DNA of 64,000 nt from Eggerthella sp. YY7918 (GTDB lineage Bacteria > Actinomycetota > Coriobacteriia > Coriobacteriales > Eggerthellaceae). Positions 15,241 through 24,087 of the stretch are shown here, in pieces. The notes beneath the pieces are model-generated. The model did not search any database, was not told the origin of the DNA, and worked only from the letters and a program-made list of their open reading frames with translations. A program made the position numbers and the translations under genes. The stretch lies in NCBI RefSeq assembly GCF_000270285.1, contig NC_015738.1:1488001-1552000 (forward strand). The letters run 5' to 3'. Numbering within the stretch: position 1 is the stretch's first letter; each line of letters opens with the position of its first letter.

Positions 15241-17487
15241 GTGAGCGATCGAAGACCGAAAGATCGAACTACGATGCCCGGCGCAAGGCCGTCTGTCTCG
15301 CGCCCGACATCTGCGCGCCCAGCACAACCGAAAAAGCGTACGGCTTCTGCGGGACGACATCAGGTTGCCGCTCCTGCACGACAAAGCACGCGTCGTAGTG
15401 GAAGAAATTCAGGTTCTTCGCACGGCAATACGGGCCGGTCTTACGGCAGCCCGACGGTATGGACCAAGGATACTCCGCAGCGTACAGGCTTTTTGGGAAC
15501 GCTCGGGCGTCTTGTACGTGCCCTTGGACGCGGACTTCTTCATAGTGTTGCACTCATTGGCCGAGGGTTGGCGTTTCTTGGTCGTGCGCTCTTTGCGCTT
15601 ATTCGAAAGAGCCGCATTGCCCTTGTACTTACCCTTGTTGTCGCTGTCGGCCTTGTTGGCGGGCTTGTTGATTTCGGTTTGAATGCAAACAAAGCCTATC
15701 CTGGAGTGCATGTGGGGGATATCGACGCTTCCGGTAAGACGACTGACGAGATAGCAACGCTCATAGAACAGACCTATGGTCCCCGCCTTGCGCAGGGGAC
15801 GGTGACGGTGTATGCCAACGAAGAGGCCGCTGCGGCGGGCCAGCAAGATCAATCCGTTCCGACAGAACTCAATGCCGAACAACAGACGGCCGAAGAAGAG
15901 CGGGCGAATCGCACCTCGTGGACCGTCGACGCTCTCGCTTTGGGCGCGACGCTTCCCGCCTCTGAGTTAGCCGATAAGGCGTTAGCGGTTGGACGCGAGG
16001 AAGGGGGCCTTCCTGCGCGCTTGTCCGCCTTGTTCGGTGGGTGGAATGTCGAGGTAGCTTTGCGCTATGGTGCTCATGAGCTGGAGGAATTGGCGAGCAC
16101 TATCGATGAGGCCATTGGTAATGTGCGCGTCGACTTCGGTTTTACTGTGGACAATGGCGTTGCTACGGTGACCGAGGGACATGACGGGGAAATGCTCAAT
16201 CGCGAGACGTTCGCCCACGAAATCGACCGCGCCTTTCTATCAAATCCCGATGGTAAAGGCTCTTTTGTCGCCCGTGTCGAACATGCGCCCATTCGCATAG
16301 ATGCCGATATGGCACAAGCCACCTGCGACGATGTTAATAGTGCCCTTGCAGGTGGCGCGCGGTTTGTCAGCAACGGTGCAAGGTGGGATGTGGATCCTTC
16401 CCAGCTTGGTTCTTGGGTTGCTTCTCGGGTGGAGGAACGCGAGGGCGCTTTTGCTCTGGTTGCATACATCGATGAAACGAAAGCGAAGCCGGCGATCGTT
16501 TCGTTCGCAAAGGTACACAACGACGGGGTCTCCCATAAAGTGTCCTTCACGACTAAAGAAAATGGTGAAGTGCTCGTTCATACCCAAGGTGCGGGCGAGT
16601 TGCCGCGCGCTTCGGAGACCACCGCCGCTCTGAACGAAGCGCTTTTTGGCCCTGACGGGAAGGCGTCGCGTACGCGTGGCGGAGCACTCGATGCAAGTCC
16701 TGTCGAAGTCGAGGTATTCATGGGACAGGTACCCGAAACGCTTTCTTTTGACGAAGCCCTGAACCTCGGAGTTATCGAAGCGTTCTCCTCGTACACGACT
16801 TCATTTTCCACCGGTTCTGGCTCCGAGAACCGAAACCATAACATCGCGCTCGTTTCAGAACTGCTTTCCGATTCCATCGTAGAGCCGGATGGTTCCTGGT
16901 CGTTTAATGACACGGCGGGAGAGTGCAGCGCCGAAACGGGCTTTCTTGATGCGGGGTCCATCGTCGACGGCGAATACACCAGCGAAGAGGGCGGCGGCAT
17001 CTGCCAGGTGGCAACCACCGTCTTTAATGCGGTGTATGATTCGGGACTGCCCATAACGACACGCCACAACCACTCTCTTTATATCGCCACGTATCCTGCT
17101 GGCCGCGATGCGGCGGTCAGTTGGCCCGATCTTGACCTCGTATGGAAAAACGACACCGAAAGCGCGATTTTGGTGCGCTTGACATGTGAGGAATCCTCGG
17201 TAACCGCTACACTGTATGGAGTCGGTCCTGACTACCGGGTGAGCACTCAAGTGGGCGAGTGGGAAGAGGGCGAGAAGTACACGACAAAAACCGAGCGCGA
17301 CGATAAGCTTGCGCCCGGGACGAGTTATGTTAAGACGCGCGGCACTGATGGAAGTAAGATTTCGATCGTTCGCACGGTGACAGATGCTTTAGGTACGGTC
17401 TTGCATGAGGATCTGTTTGCTTCTCAGTATGATCCCATTAACGAGGTTGTTGTTGCCGGTCCCGATACGGGTGATTCGCAGGGTTAG
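15241..17487 (+). CDS. VanW family protein with long basic N-terminus
   Basis: 748 aa. Residues 1-115 are Pro/Ser/Arg-rich and cytoplasmic, one membrane helix lies at about 124-146, and the rest is outside. The extracellular part contains two repeated peptidoglycan-binding-4-like stretches. It ends in a VanW domain at about 525-655, with EEGGGICQVATTVFNAV, RHNHSLYIATYPAGRDAAV and an ILVRLTCEESSV end. VanW proteins accompany some vancomycin-resistance clusters but are mostly ordinary cell-wall proteins of unknown role. The start is a GTG 3 bp after the preceding stop. No van ligase genes are nearby. Confidence 0.82.
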   Translation: MSDRRPKDRTTMPGARPSVSRPTSARPAQPKKRTASAGRHQVAAPARQSTRRSGRNSGSSHGNTGRSYGSPTVWTKDTPQRTGFLGTLGRLVRALGRGLLHSVALIGRGLAFLGRALFALIRKSRIALVLTLVVAVGLVGGLVDFGLNANKAYPGVHVGDIDASGKTTDEIATLIEQTYGPRLAQGTVTVYANEEAAAAGQQDQSVPTELNAEQQTAEEERANRTSWTVDALALGATLPASELADKALAVGREEGGLPARLSALFGGWNVEVALRYGAHELEELASTIDEAIGNVRVDFGFTVDNGVATVTEGHDGEMLNRETFAHEIDRAFLSNPDGKGSFVARVEHAPIRIDADMAQATCDDVNSALAGGARFVSNGARWDVDPSQLGSWVASRVEEREGAFALVAYIDETKAKPAIVSFAKVHNDGVSHKVSFTTKENGEVLVHTQGAGELPRASETTAALNEALFGPDGKASRTRGGALDASPVEVEVFMGQVPETLSFDEALNLGVIEAFSSYTTSFSTGSGSENRNHNIALVSELLSDSIVEPDGSWSFNDTAGECSAETGFLDAGSIVDGEYTSEEGGGICQVATTVFNAVYDSGLPITTRHNHSLYIATYPAGRDAAVSWPDLDLVWKNDTESAILVRLTCEESSVTATLYGVGPDYRVSTQVGEWEEGEKYTTKTERDDKLAPGTSYVKTRGTDGSKISIVRTVTDALGTVLHEDLFASQYDPINEVVVAGPDTGDSQG

Positions 17488-17567
17488 TGGGAAGCGTCTT
17501 TGACGTCACGGTGTTGGACAGAAGTGTCCGTGTGGTGCGGGCTTCGCAAAAGGAAAGGGTAATTCAG

Positions 17568-18878
17568 GTGTATTATCAGCCAGAAATCGAAACTATGCCG
17601 GTGGAGCAGCTGCGCGAGCTGCAGCTTGAACGGATGAAAAAGACCGTTCAGCATGCGTATGACAACGTGGCGTTTTATCAGCAATCATTCAAGAATGCCG
17701 GCGTTGAGCCGGGCGACTTGAAAACGCTCGAAGACCTTACACGCTTTCCGTTTGTTGTGAAGCAGGATATGCGCGATGCGTATCCCTATGGCCTTTTCGC
17801 TGTGCCGCAAAAGGATGTCGCACGTATTCACGCCTCTTCCGGTACGACGGGCCAAGCTACCGTGGTGGGACACACGGCCAACGACCTTGCGAACTGGGGC
17901 GACTGCTTCGCGCGCGGGATTTACATGGTGGGCGGCAGCCCGGAATCGACTATCCAGGTGTCGTATGGCTACGGCCTGTTCACCGGCGGTTTGGGCGCGC
18001 ATGCTGGCGGCGAAGCGGTGGGATGCTCGGTCATTCCTACGTCGTCGGGCAACACAAAGCGTCAGATTCAAATGATGAAGGATCTCGGCACTGATATTCT
18101 GGCCTGCACGCCTTCCTATGCGCTGCTTATTGCCGATACCGCCATTGAGATGGGTTACGACCCGGCGCGTGACTTCAAGATTTCAGGCGTCATCCTGGGT
18201 GCGGAGCCTGCGAGCGAAAATATGCGTCAGGAAATACGCGAAAAGCTGGGCGTTCAGTACTGCGACGTGTATGGTCTCTCGGAGGTAATGGGACCCGGCG
18301 TTGCAATGGAGTGCGCTGCTTCCCATGGCCTGCATGTGGCGGAGGATCAGTTCTGGCCCGAGATCGTGGATCCCGATACGCTTGAACCGGTGCCTGACGG
18401 CACGTACGGCGAGCTTGTGTTCACCACGCTTGTACGCGAGTGCTGTCCGCTCGTGCGCTATCGCACGCGCGACATCACGCGCATTATTGATGAAGAGTGC
18501 AGCTGCGGGCGCACGCACCGCAAGATCGATCGCATTGTGGGCCGCTCTGACGACATGCTCATTCTGCGCGGCGTTAACGTGTTCCCCTCGCAGATCGAAC
18601 AGGTTATTACCGAATTCCCCGAAATTGCACCGCAGTATCAGATCATCCTCACGACAAAAGGTCCGCTTGATCGCGTTGAGCTGAATGTGGAGACGGTTCC
18701 CGACTTCCCGTTTGACGAGATTCGCAAGCTTGAGGATCTTAAGCGTCGTCTTGCGGCCGAACTCAAGAGCAACCTACAGATTGCAGTTGACATCAAGATT
18801 GTCGAACCGAAGACCATCGAGCGTAGCGAAGGTAAGGCCAAGCGCATTATCGACCTGAGAGAAGGGAGTCGCGCATGA
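17568..18878 (+). CDS. paaK: Phenylacetate-CoA ligase family AMP-forming enzyme (copy 1)
   Basis: 436 aa in the adenylate-forming superfamily. The AMP-binding loop is ASSGTTGQATVVGHT near residue 88. The YGLSEVMGPGVAMEC segment, the RYRTRD motif and GRSDDMLILRGVNVFPSQIE follow. It activates aryl acetates such as phenylacetate or indoleacetate to CoA thioesters, or runs in reverse. GTG at 17568 is chosen because AGGAAAGGG precedes it at 8 nt and the product then starts MYYQPEIETM, as PaaK proteins do; the open frame extends to 17487. It overlaps the ACT gene by 4 bp, and the same pair occurs again at 23.6-25.5 kb. Confidence 0.88.
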   Translation: MYYQPEIETMPVEQLRELQLERMKKTVQHAYDNVAFYQQSFKNAGVEPGDLKTLEDLTRFPFVVKQDMRDAYPYGLFAVPQKDVARIHASSGTTGQATVVGHTANDLANWGDCFARGIYMVGGSPESTIQVSYGYGLFTGGLGAHAGGEAVGCSVIPTSSGNTKRQIQMMKDLGTDILACTPSYALLIADTAIEMGYDPARDFKISGVILGAEPASENMRQEIREKLGVQYCDVYGLSEVMGPGVAMECAASHGLHVAEDQFWPEIVDPDTLEPVPDGTYGELVFTTLVRECCPLVRYRTRDITRIIDEECSCGRTHRKIDRIVGRSDDMLILRGVNVFPSQIEQVITEFPEIAPQYQIILTTKGPLDRVELNVETVPDFPFDEIRKLEDLKRRLAAELKSNLQIAVDIKIVEPKTIERSEGKAKRIIDLREGSRA

Positions 18879-19303
18879 TTTCGCAGCTGACCGTATTTTT
18901 GGAGAATGAGAAGGGCCGCCTTGCGGCAGCCTGCCGCACGGTGTCGGATGCCGGCATCAATATGCATGCGCTCAATCTGGCGGACACGGCGGATTTCGGC
19001 GTGGCGCGCTTGCTGGTCGATACGCCCGATGCGGCGGCAAAGGCACTTCAAGCGGCGGGATATCGCGCAACGGTTACGCCTGTTTTGGCCGTGCGTGTTC
19101 CCAACGTGCCTGGCGGATTGGCGACGCTTCTTGAGTTTTTAGACGAGCAGGATGTCAACATCGAATATGGCTACTGCTTCTCTGTCAACGAAGAGATCGC
19201 CATTGATGTTTTGAAAATAGCAGGTGATAGCAGTATTGAGCAGAAGCTTGCCGAAGCGGGTTTCAAACCCGTTCAGCCAGAGGAAATCTATCATCTTGGA
19301 TAG
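18875..19303 (+). CDS. Double ACT-domain protein (copy 1)
   Basis: 142 aa made of two ACT domains (residues 1-70 and 71-142; ENEKGRLAAACRTVSDAGINMHAL and VPGGLATLLEFLDEQDVNIEY are the ligand-binding loops). Such stand-alone proteins bind amino acids and usually regulate a neighbouring enzyme. Its ATG overlaps the paaK stop, so the two products are probably made together. Aromatic amino acids are the likely ligands, by context only. Confidence 0.85.
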   Translation: MISQLTVFLENEKGRLAAACRTVSDAGINMHALNLADTADFGVARLLVDTPDAAAKALQAAGYRATVTPVLAVRVPNVPGGLATLLEFLDEQDVNIEYGYCFSVNEEIAIDVLKIAGDSSIEQKLAEAGFKPVQPEEIYHLG

Positions 19304-20675
19304 TGTACGGTTACAGCAACAGGCACGGCTTAAGCGCGTTTTCGCGCTTGCGGTTGCGCTGTGCTTGAGCATAGCGCTCATGCCGGCATCGGCGTTTGCC
19401 GATGTGCGCAAGGCAGACGTGGTGCTTGGCCAGACCGTTGATGCACGCGGTTTGTCCATCGCGCAATGCCCCAGCATCGATGCTGAATATGCACAAGTAA
19501 TGGGGGCAGATGGGACGGTGTATTTCGAGCGAAACGCGACAAATCCCACCCAGATTGCCTCCATTACCAAGATTATGACGGCGGTGGTGGTGCTTGATGC
19601 CGTCGCAAACGGCAGCATAGCTCTTGACACCAGCGTTGAAGTAAGTGCAGCGGCCGCGCAGGTAGGGGAATCGTCGGCTGGCCTTCAGGAGGGCGACACG
19701 ATGACGCTTGAGGCGGCGCTTAAGGCGCTGCTGGTGCCGTCCGGCAACGATGCCGCAGTTGCTCTGGCGGAAAAGGTAGCAGGGAGCGAAGAAGCGTTTG
19801 TCGGCATGATGAATGATAAAGCTGCGGAGTTGGGTTGCGTCGACAGCCTGTTTGCCAACCCTCATGGACTCGATGACGACGGGTTTGAAGGCGATCATCA
19901 CAGCTGTGCGGCCGACGTCGCCAAGATTGTGCAGTATGCCATGCTCAACGACACCTTCCGCACGTCTGTGGGGGGCGGCGATACGACCATTCCCGTGACG
20001 CGCGCCGATGGTACCAAGGCTGACATTCTTCTTGAGTCGACCGATGGTTTTTTGGACATCTATGAGTACGCCATTGGTGTCAAGACGGGCTACACTGACT
20101 TGGCGGGTTATTCGTTTGCAGGAGCCGCCAACAAAGAAGGCGATGAACTGTATGCCATCGTTATCCACTCAACATCCGAAGCTCAGCGCTTTGAAGATGC
20201 TAAGACGCTCTGTGAGTGGGTGTATGAGCATAAGATGATGTATCAGCTGGCCAATAGCCCAGAAACCACCACGACGACCATCGATGGGCAAAGTGTCCAG
20301 GCGCCCGTTGTGGCCGAGGTGGCCCATAGCGGATGGATTGACAAGACGGTGAAAGCCACGTTGTCTGATCCGACCGCCGCCGTTGAGATATTCGACCTCA
20401 ACGGCAACGTGAGCCAGTCGCTTGAATTTGATACCCTGTCTAGCACCGTGCACGTGGGTGATAAGGTGGGTACTATCACGTTTAAGCAGCGTAATGCCGT
20501 CATCGCAACACAGGATTTGATTGCATGCGAAGAAGTGGCCGCGCCCGACTTCTTCGAAGGCGTGGGTATCTGGTGGGATCGTCTGTTCAGAGGATTCTCC
20601 GGCCAGCCGCAGACCGCTCAATCTATAACCCTGAATGAGACTCCGCTTGTTGTCGATAAGACGGCTGCCGCCTAA
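19296..20675 (+). CDS. D-alanyl-D-alanine carboxypeptidase (DacF/PBP5-type)
   Basis: About 459 aa. The signal peptide spans about residues 1-35 (basic RLKR, hydrophobic core, ASAFA cleavage region). The S11 peptidase motifs are all present: SITK (nucleophile Ser), SGN, and KTG (VKTGYT). After about residue 300 a beta-rich domain is followed by a C-terminal stretch without a clear anchor helix. It trims the terminal D-Ala from peptidoglycan stem peptides. The start is uncertain: TTG at 19296, overlapping the ACT stop and 11 nt after AGGA, is preferred. An ATG at 19224 would overlap the ACT gene deeply. Confidence 0.85.
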   Translation: MDSVRLQQQARLKRVFALAVALCLSIALMPASAFADVRKADVVLGQTVDARGLSIAQCPSIDAEYAQVMGADGTVYFERNATNPTQIASITKIMTAVVVLDAVANGSIALDTSVEVSAAAAQVGESSAGLQEGDTMTLEAALKALLVPSGNDAAVALAEKVAGSEEAFVGMMNDKAAELGCVDSLFANPHGLDDDGFEGDHHSCAADVAKIVQYAMLNDTFRTSVGGGDTTIPVTRADGTKADILLESTDGFLDIYEYAIGVKTGYTDLAGYSFAGAANKEGDELYAIVIHSTSEAQRFEDAKTLCEWVYEHKMMYQLANSPETTTTTIDGQSVQAPVVAEVAHSGWIDKTVKATLSDPTAAVEIFDLNGNVSQSLEFDTLSSTVHVGDKVGTITFKQRNAVIATQDLIACEEVAAPDFFEGVGIWWDRLFRGFSGQPQTAQSITLNETPLVVDKTAAA

Positions 20676-20697
20676 GGCGCCCAAGAGAGGATAGATC

Positions 20698-21138
20698 ATG
20701 AGTACTGTATGCCCTGTTTGCAACAATCCGGTAGATCCGAGCGAGAGTGCCTGCCCCCAATGCGGGTTCAAGCTGCTTGGCTCTACGCAGCAGTTCAAAC
20801 CCGTTCTTCTGAACGACGAGGCCATACCTCAAGAGGCAAAGCCGGTGCAGACAGCCACCTTGCGGGTCGTTCGCGGTCCGCAAACGGGCATCGCGTTTCA
20901 GCTTGAGGGAACTTCGCTGGTCATTGGGCGTAGTCCTCAATGCGACATCTTCCTCAACGACATGACGGTTTCGCGCACCCATGCAAAGCTTGAAGCGGTT
21001 GACGGGGGTTTTGTCATTCGGGACGAGAATTCCTTTAATGGCGTGTGGGTGAACAATGACAGCGTGAGCGAAAAGCGCCTTGTGCCGGGCGATGTTATTC
21101 AGATTGGCGCCTTTTTGCTGCTGTACCAAGAAGGCTAG
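20698..21138 (+). CDS. FHA-domain protein with N-terminal zinc ribbon
   Basis: 146 aa. A zinc ribbon at the N-terminus has Cys5-x2-Cys8 and Cys19-x2-Cys22 (CPVCNN and CPQCG). After a linker, an FHA domain spans about 55-145 with the phosphothreonine-binding signatures LVIGRSPQCDI, VSRTHAKLE and NGVWVN. It should recognise a phosphorylated partner of a Ser/Thr kinase, not seen in the window. The short gap after the carboxypeptidase (22 bp) suggests one transcript and a cell-wall context. Confidence 0.85.
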   Translation: MSTVCPVCNNPVDPSESACPQCGFKLLGSTQQFKPVLLNDEAIPQEAKPVQTATLRVVRGPQTGIAFQLEGTSLVIGRSPQCDIFLNDMTVSRTHAKLEAVDGGFVIRDENSFNGVWVNNDSVSEKRLVPGDVIQIGAFLLLYQEG

Positions 21139-21186
21139 GCTTTGAAAGCACCTGCATGACGCACTAACGTGCAGGTTATCGGCTGC

Positions 21187-21254
21187 CAAAGCACGCCGCT
21201 CGGGACGGGAGAGGTTCTTTGACCCGGATTCGACGGCGTGCTTTGCCGTATAAT
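21187..21254 (+). promoter_or_regulatory. Inverted repeat and -10 box upstream of iorA
   Basis: CAAAGCACGCCG (21187-21198) is repeated inverted and perfectly at 21234-21245 (CGGCGTGCTTTG), with 35 bp between. A consensus TATAAT lies right after it at 21249-21254. TTGACC at 21219 is 24 bp away, too far for a normal -35, which fits an activated promoter. The right arm would overlap the -10 spacer, so a repressor or RNA stem is also possible. Confidence 0.5.
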
Positions 21255-21285
21255 CCCTGTGGTGATGTAACGAGAGGAATCGCAC

Positions 21286-23040
21286 ATGGAATTACTGTCA
21301 GGCAACGAAGCCATCGCTCGGGGAGCATGGGAAGCTGGAGCGCGCATTGGCGTGGCCTATCCGGGAACGCCCTCTACCGAAACACTTGAAGCGTTTGGGA
21401 AGATGGACGATGTCTACGCCGAGTGGTGTGTAAACGAAAAAGTGGCTGTTGAAGTGGGCGTGGGCGCATCGGCTGCCGGCGCTCGCGTGCTGTCCACGAT
21501 GAAGCATGTGGGCGTAAATGTGGCGGCCGATCCGCTGTTCACGGCCGCCTATACCGGCGTGGGCGGCGGTTTTGTAGTGCTGGCGGCCGACGACCCGGGT
21601 ATGTATTCGTCGCAAAACGAGCAGGACTCTCATTGGTATGCCCGTGCGGCGCATATTCCCATGCTTGATCCTGCCGATTCTGCCGAAGCGCTTCGCTTTA
21701 CGCGCGAAGCTTTTGAACTGTCTGAGCGCTTCGACGTGCCGGTGTTTATTCGCTCCACTGTGCGCGTGTCACATACCAAAACCCCTGTTGAGCCGGGGCC
21801 GCGCGTCGACGTACCGCTGAAGCCCTACGAAAGCGATCCGGCGAAATGGGTCATGATGCCGGCATTTGCAAAGCCGCGACGTACGGTGCAACTCAAGCGC
21901 ATCGACACCTTGCGTGCTTGGGCCGAAGAGTGTCCCTACAATCGGATAGAGCGTCGGGGAAGCGACATTGGCGTGGTGTGCGCAGGTGCAGTGTATCAGC
22001 ATGTGGTAGAGGCATTGCCGGAGGCGAGCGTATTCAAGCTGGGGTGCACCTGGCCGCTGCCTGCACAGGCACTGCGTGAGTTTGCCGCCAGCGTAAAAAC
22101 GCTTTACGTCGTAGAGGAAGCCTCCGAATACCTGACCGAGGGTGTACGCGGCCTCGGTATTGAGGTGGCCGCTTTTCCGAGCATGTTGCCGCGTGAAGGC
22201 GAGCTGACACCGGGGTTGATACGTGCGGCGTTCGGCCTAGAGGCGCCGGCCCACGCCCCCGCGCCCGAGGGACTGCCGGGGCGGCCGCCGGCACTGTGTG
22301 CGGGGTGTCCTCATCGTTTGGTGTTCAAGGAACTTGCGCGCATGAAAGCTGTCGTTACGGGCGACATTGGGTGCTATACCCTCGGCGCTTTGCCTCCGCT
22401 TTCGGCTATGGACACCACTATCGACATGGGAGCTTCTGTGTCGATGTCGCACGGTTTCGAGCTTGCTTGGGCGGGCACGGAACATCGTCCGGTGGTGGGC
22501 GTTATCGGCGACTCGACGTTTGCACATTCAGGGCTTTCGGCGCTCATCTCCACAGTGTACAACAAGGGCGGCGGCACCATCTGTGTGCTTGATAATCGCA
22601 CAACGGCCATGACCGGCCGCCAGGGCAACCCCTTTAACGGAGAAACGCTTCAGAAGCGTCCTTCGCGCGAGCTTGACCTTGAGGGCGTCCTTCGCGCGAT
22701 TGGTGTAGAGGATGTGCGTACCATCGATCCGAACGACGCGAAGGCGGTACGTCGCGCGCTCAAAGAAGCGGTGGCGAACCCGGAGCTTTCGGTGCTGGTG
22801 TTCCGCAGCCCGTGCGTGCTTATCGATCGTATTCGCAAGCCTTCCTATAGTGTGACGGAGGCATGTACTGCATGCGGCATTTGCTCTACGCTTGGATGTC
22901 CTGCCATCGCGAAGGATCCGGCGAATAACCACGCGCTCATCGATCCTGCTCAGTGCATCGGCTGCGGTCAGTGCGAGCAGTATTGTGCCTGGGATGCGAT
23001 TGTGCAGCCAGCTCCGACGAAAGGAGGTTCCCATGAGTAA
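21286..23040 (+). CDS. iorA: Indolepyruvate:ferredoxin oxidoreductase, alpha subunit
   Basis: 584 aa. The thiamine-diphosphate enzyme decarboxylates aryl pyruvates (from Trp, Phe, Tyr) to aryl-acetyl-CoA with reduction of ferredoxin. N-terminal segment: GNEAIARGAWEAGARIGVAYPGTPSTE, the pyrimidine-binding half. Middle: the TPP-binding GDIGCYTLG and GVIGDSTFAHSG segments. C-terminus (from about residue 525): two [4Fe-4S] motifs, CTACGICSTLGC and CIGCGQCEQYC. It overlaps iorB by 8 bp. Its reduced ferredoxin could feed the Ech hydrogenase encoded upstream; that link is inference. Confidence 0.93.
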   Translation: MELLSGNEAIARGAWEAGARIGVAYPGTPSTETLEAFGKMDDVYAEWCVNEKVAVEVGVGASAAGARVLSTMKHVGVNVAADPLFTAAYTGVGGGFVVLAADDPGMYSSQNEQDSHWYARAAHIPMLDPADSAEALRFTREAFELSERFDVPVFIRSTVRVSHTKTPVEPGPRVDVPLKPYESDPAKWVMMPAFAKPRRTVQLKRIDTLRAWAEECPYNRIERRGSDIGVVCAGAVYQHVVEALPEASVFKLGCTWPLPAQALREFAASVKTLYVVEEASEYLTEGVRGLGIEVAAFPSMLPREGELTPGLIRAAFGLEAPAHAPAPEGLPGRPPALCAGCPHRLVFKELARMKAVVTGDIGCYTLGALPPLSAMDTTIDMGASVSMSHGFELAWAGTEHRPVVGVIGDSTFAHSGLSALISTVYNKGGGTICVLDNRTTAMTGRQGNPFNGETLQKRPSRELDLEGVLRAIGVEDVRTIDPNDAKAVRRALKEAVANPELSVLVFRSPCVLIDRIRKPSYSVTEACTACGICSTLGCPAIAKDPANNHALIDPAQCIGCGQCEQYCAWDAIVQPAPTKGGSHE

Positions 23041-23644
23041 CGCGACGACGGTACTTTTGTGCGGTGTTGGCGGCCAGGGCACCATCCTTGCCGCCGACCT
23101 CTTGGCTCATGCGGCGCTTGAATCGGACTACGACGTGAAGGTGTCGGAAATTCACGGCATGTCGCAGCGAGGCGGTGCCGTGACCACCGTAGTGCGCTTT
23201 GGTCAAGAGCCTGTCAGCTCTATGGTGAGCGACCCCGGCTGCGCCGATTGCGTGGTGTCGTTTGAGACAACCGAGGCTCTTCGTAACCTCGCAAATGTGC
23301 GCGAGGGCGGCTATCTGCTGGTAGCCGATGAGTCTATCCAGCCACTGCCCGTGCTTATCGGGCGTGCTTCTATGCCTGAACAGGTTCATGAAACGCTGAC
23401 AGCAGCCGGGGCGACGCTCATTCCTGCAGGCGACATTGCGGCGCAGGTGGGCAGCCCGAAGTCGGTCAATGTGGTGCTGTTGGGCGCGCTTGCCACGCGG
23501 CTCGATTTTTCGCAAGAAGCATGGGAGCGCGTGATCGCACGTCGCGTACCGCCCAAAACGGTCGAGGCGAATCTTGCGGCATTTCGCGCAGGGCTTGCGT
23601 TCGCCCGTGATGCGGCCGCAGCTCACAATGGGGAAGGGGCGTAA
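23033..23644 (+). CDS. iorB: Indolepyruvate:ferredoxin oxidoreductase, beta subunit
   Basis: 203 aa, the gamma/beta-type subunit with GVGGQGTILAADLLA at the N-terminus and SEIHGMSQRGGAVTTVVRFG, both hallmark segments of 2-oxoacid:ferredoxin oxidoreductases. The ATG at 23033 follows AAAGGAGG and overlaps the iorA stop. Directly followed (5 bp) by an ACT gene. Confidence 0.93.
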   Translation: MSNATTVLLCGVGGQGTILAADLLAHAALESDYDVKVSEIHGMSQRGGAVTTVVRFGQEPVSSMVSDPGCADCVVSFETTEALRNLANVREGGYLLVADESIQPLPVLIGRASMPEQVHETLTAAGATLIPAGDIAAQVGSPKSVNVVLLGALATRLDFSQEAWERVIARRVPPKTVEANLAAFRAGLAFARDAAAAHNGEGA

Positions 23645-23649
23645 AGCGT

Positions 23650-24087
23650 ATGAGCGTACAGCAAATCAGCGTCTTTCTGGAAAGCCGTCCTGGCCATTTG
23701 CGGCGCGTTCTTGATGCGTTTGTGGAAGCTGAGGTAAGCGTGCGCGGCTATAGCGCTTCCGATACCGGCGACTACGGCATTGTGCGCTTCGTCGTGGACG
23801 ATCCCTCACGGGCTCTGCAGGTGCTCGAAAACATGGGGGCGGCGGCCACGATTACCGAGGTGCTCTGTCTGCGTCTTGATGACAAGCCCGGCGAACTGGC
23901 GCGTGTTATGGGAATCATGGCCGATTGCGGCATCAACGTGATCTACAGCTACTCTCTTATTTCCACGTTTATCGTGCTTTCGGTAAAAGATTTGGCACGT
24001 GCCGAGAAATTGTTGACGAATGAGCCCGTGGAGCTGGTGAGCCAAGATGATCTTCCCGGCCCGCTGTCGCCTGCTGAAGGCTGGTGA
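23650..24087 (+). CDS. Double ACT-domain protein (copy 2)
   Basis: 145 aa with two ACT domains (ESRPGHLRRVLDAFVEAEVSVRGYS near residue 11 and KPGELARVMGIMADCGINVIYSYS near 79). It is the counterpart of the ACT protein after the first paaK, but here it precedes the ligase. The stop overlaps the paaK start (GTGA). Probably senses an aromatic amino acid or its product; inferred from place only. Confidence 0.85.
   Translation: MSVQQISVFLESRPGHLRRVLDAFVEAEVSVRGYSASDTGDYGIVRFVVDDPSRALQVLENMGAAATITEVLCLRLDDKPGELARVMGIMADCGINVIYSYSLISTFIVLSVKDLARAEKLLTNEPVELVSQDDLPGPLSPAEGW

Noticed and set aside
15241-17487. VanW protein read as part of a vancomycin-resistance cluster
   Set aside because: No vanH, D-Ala-D-Lac ligase or vanX is nearby; VanW domains are widespread in ordinary wall proteins.
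21219-21254. TTGACC and TATAAT upstream of iorA as a simple constitutive promoter
   Set aside because: The spacing is 24 bp, too long for the normal pair; only the -10 box was kept.
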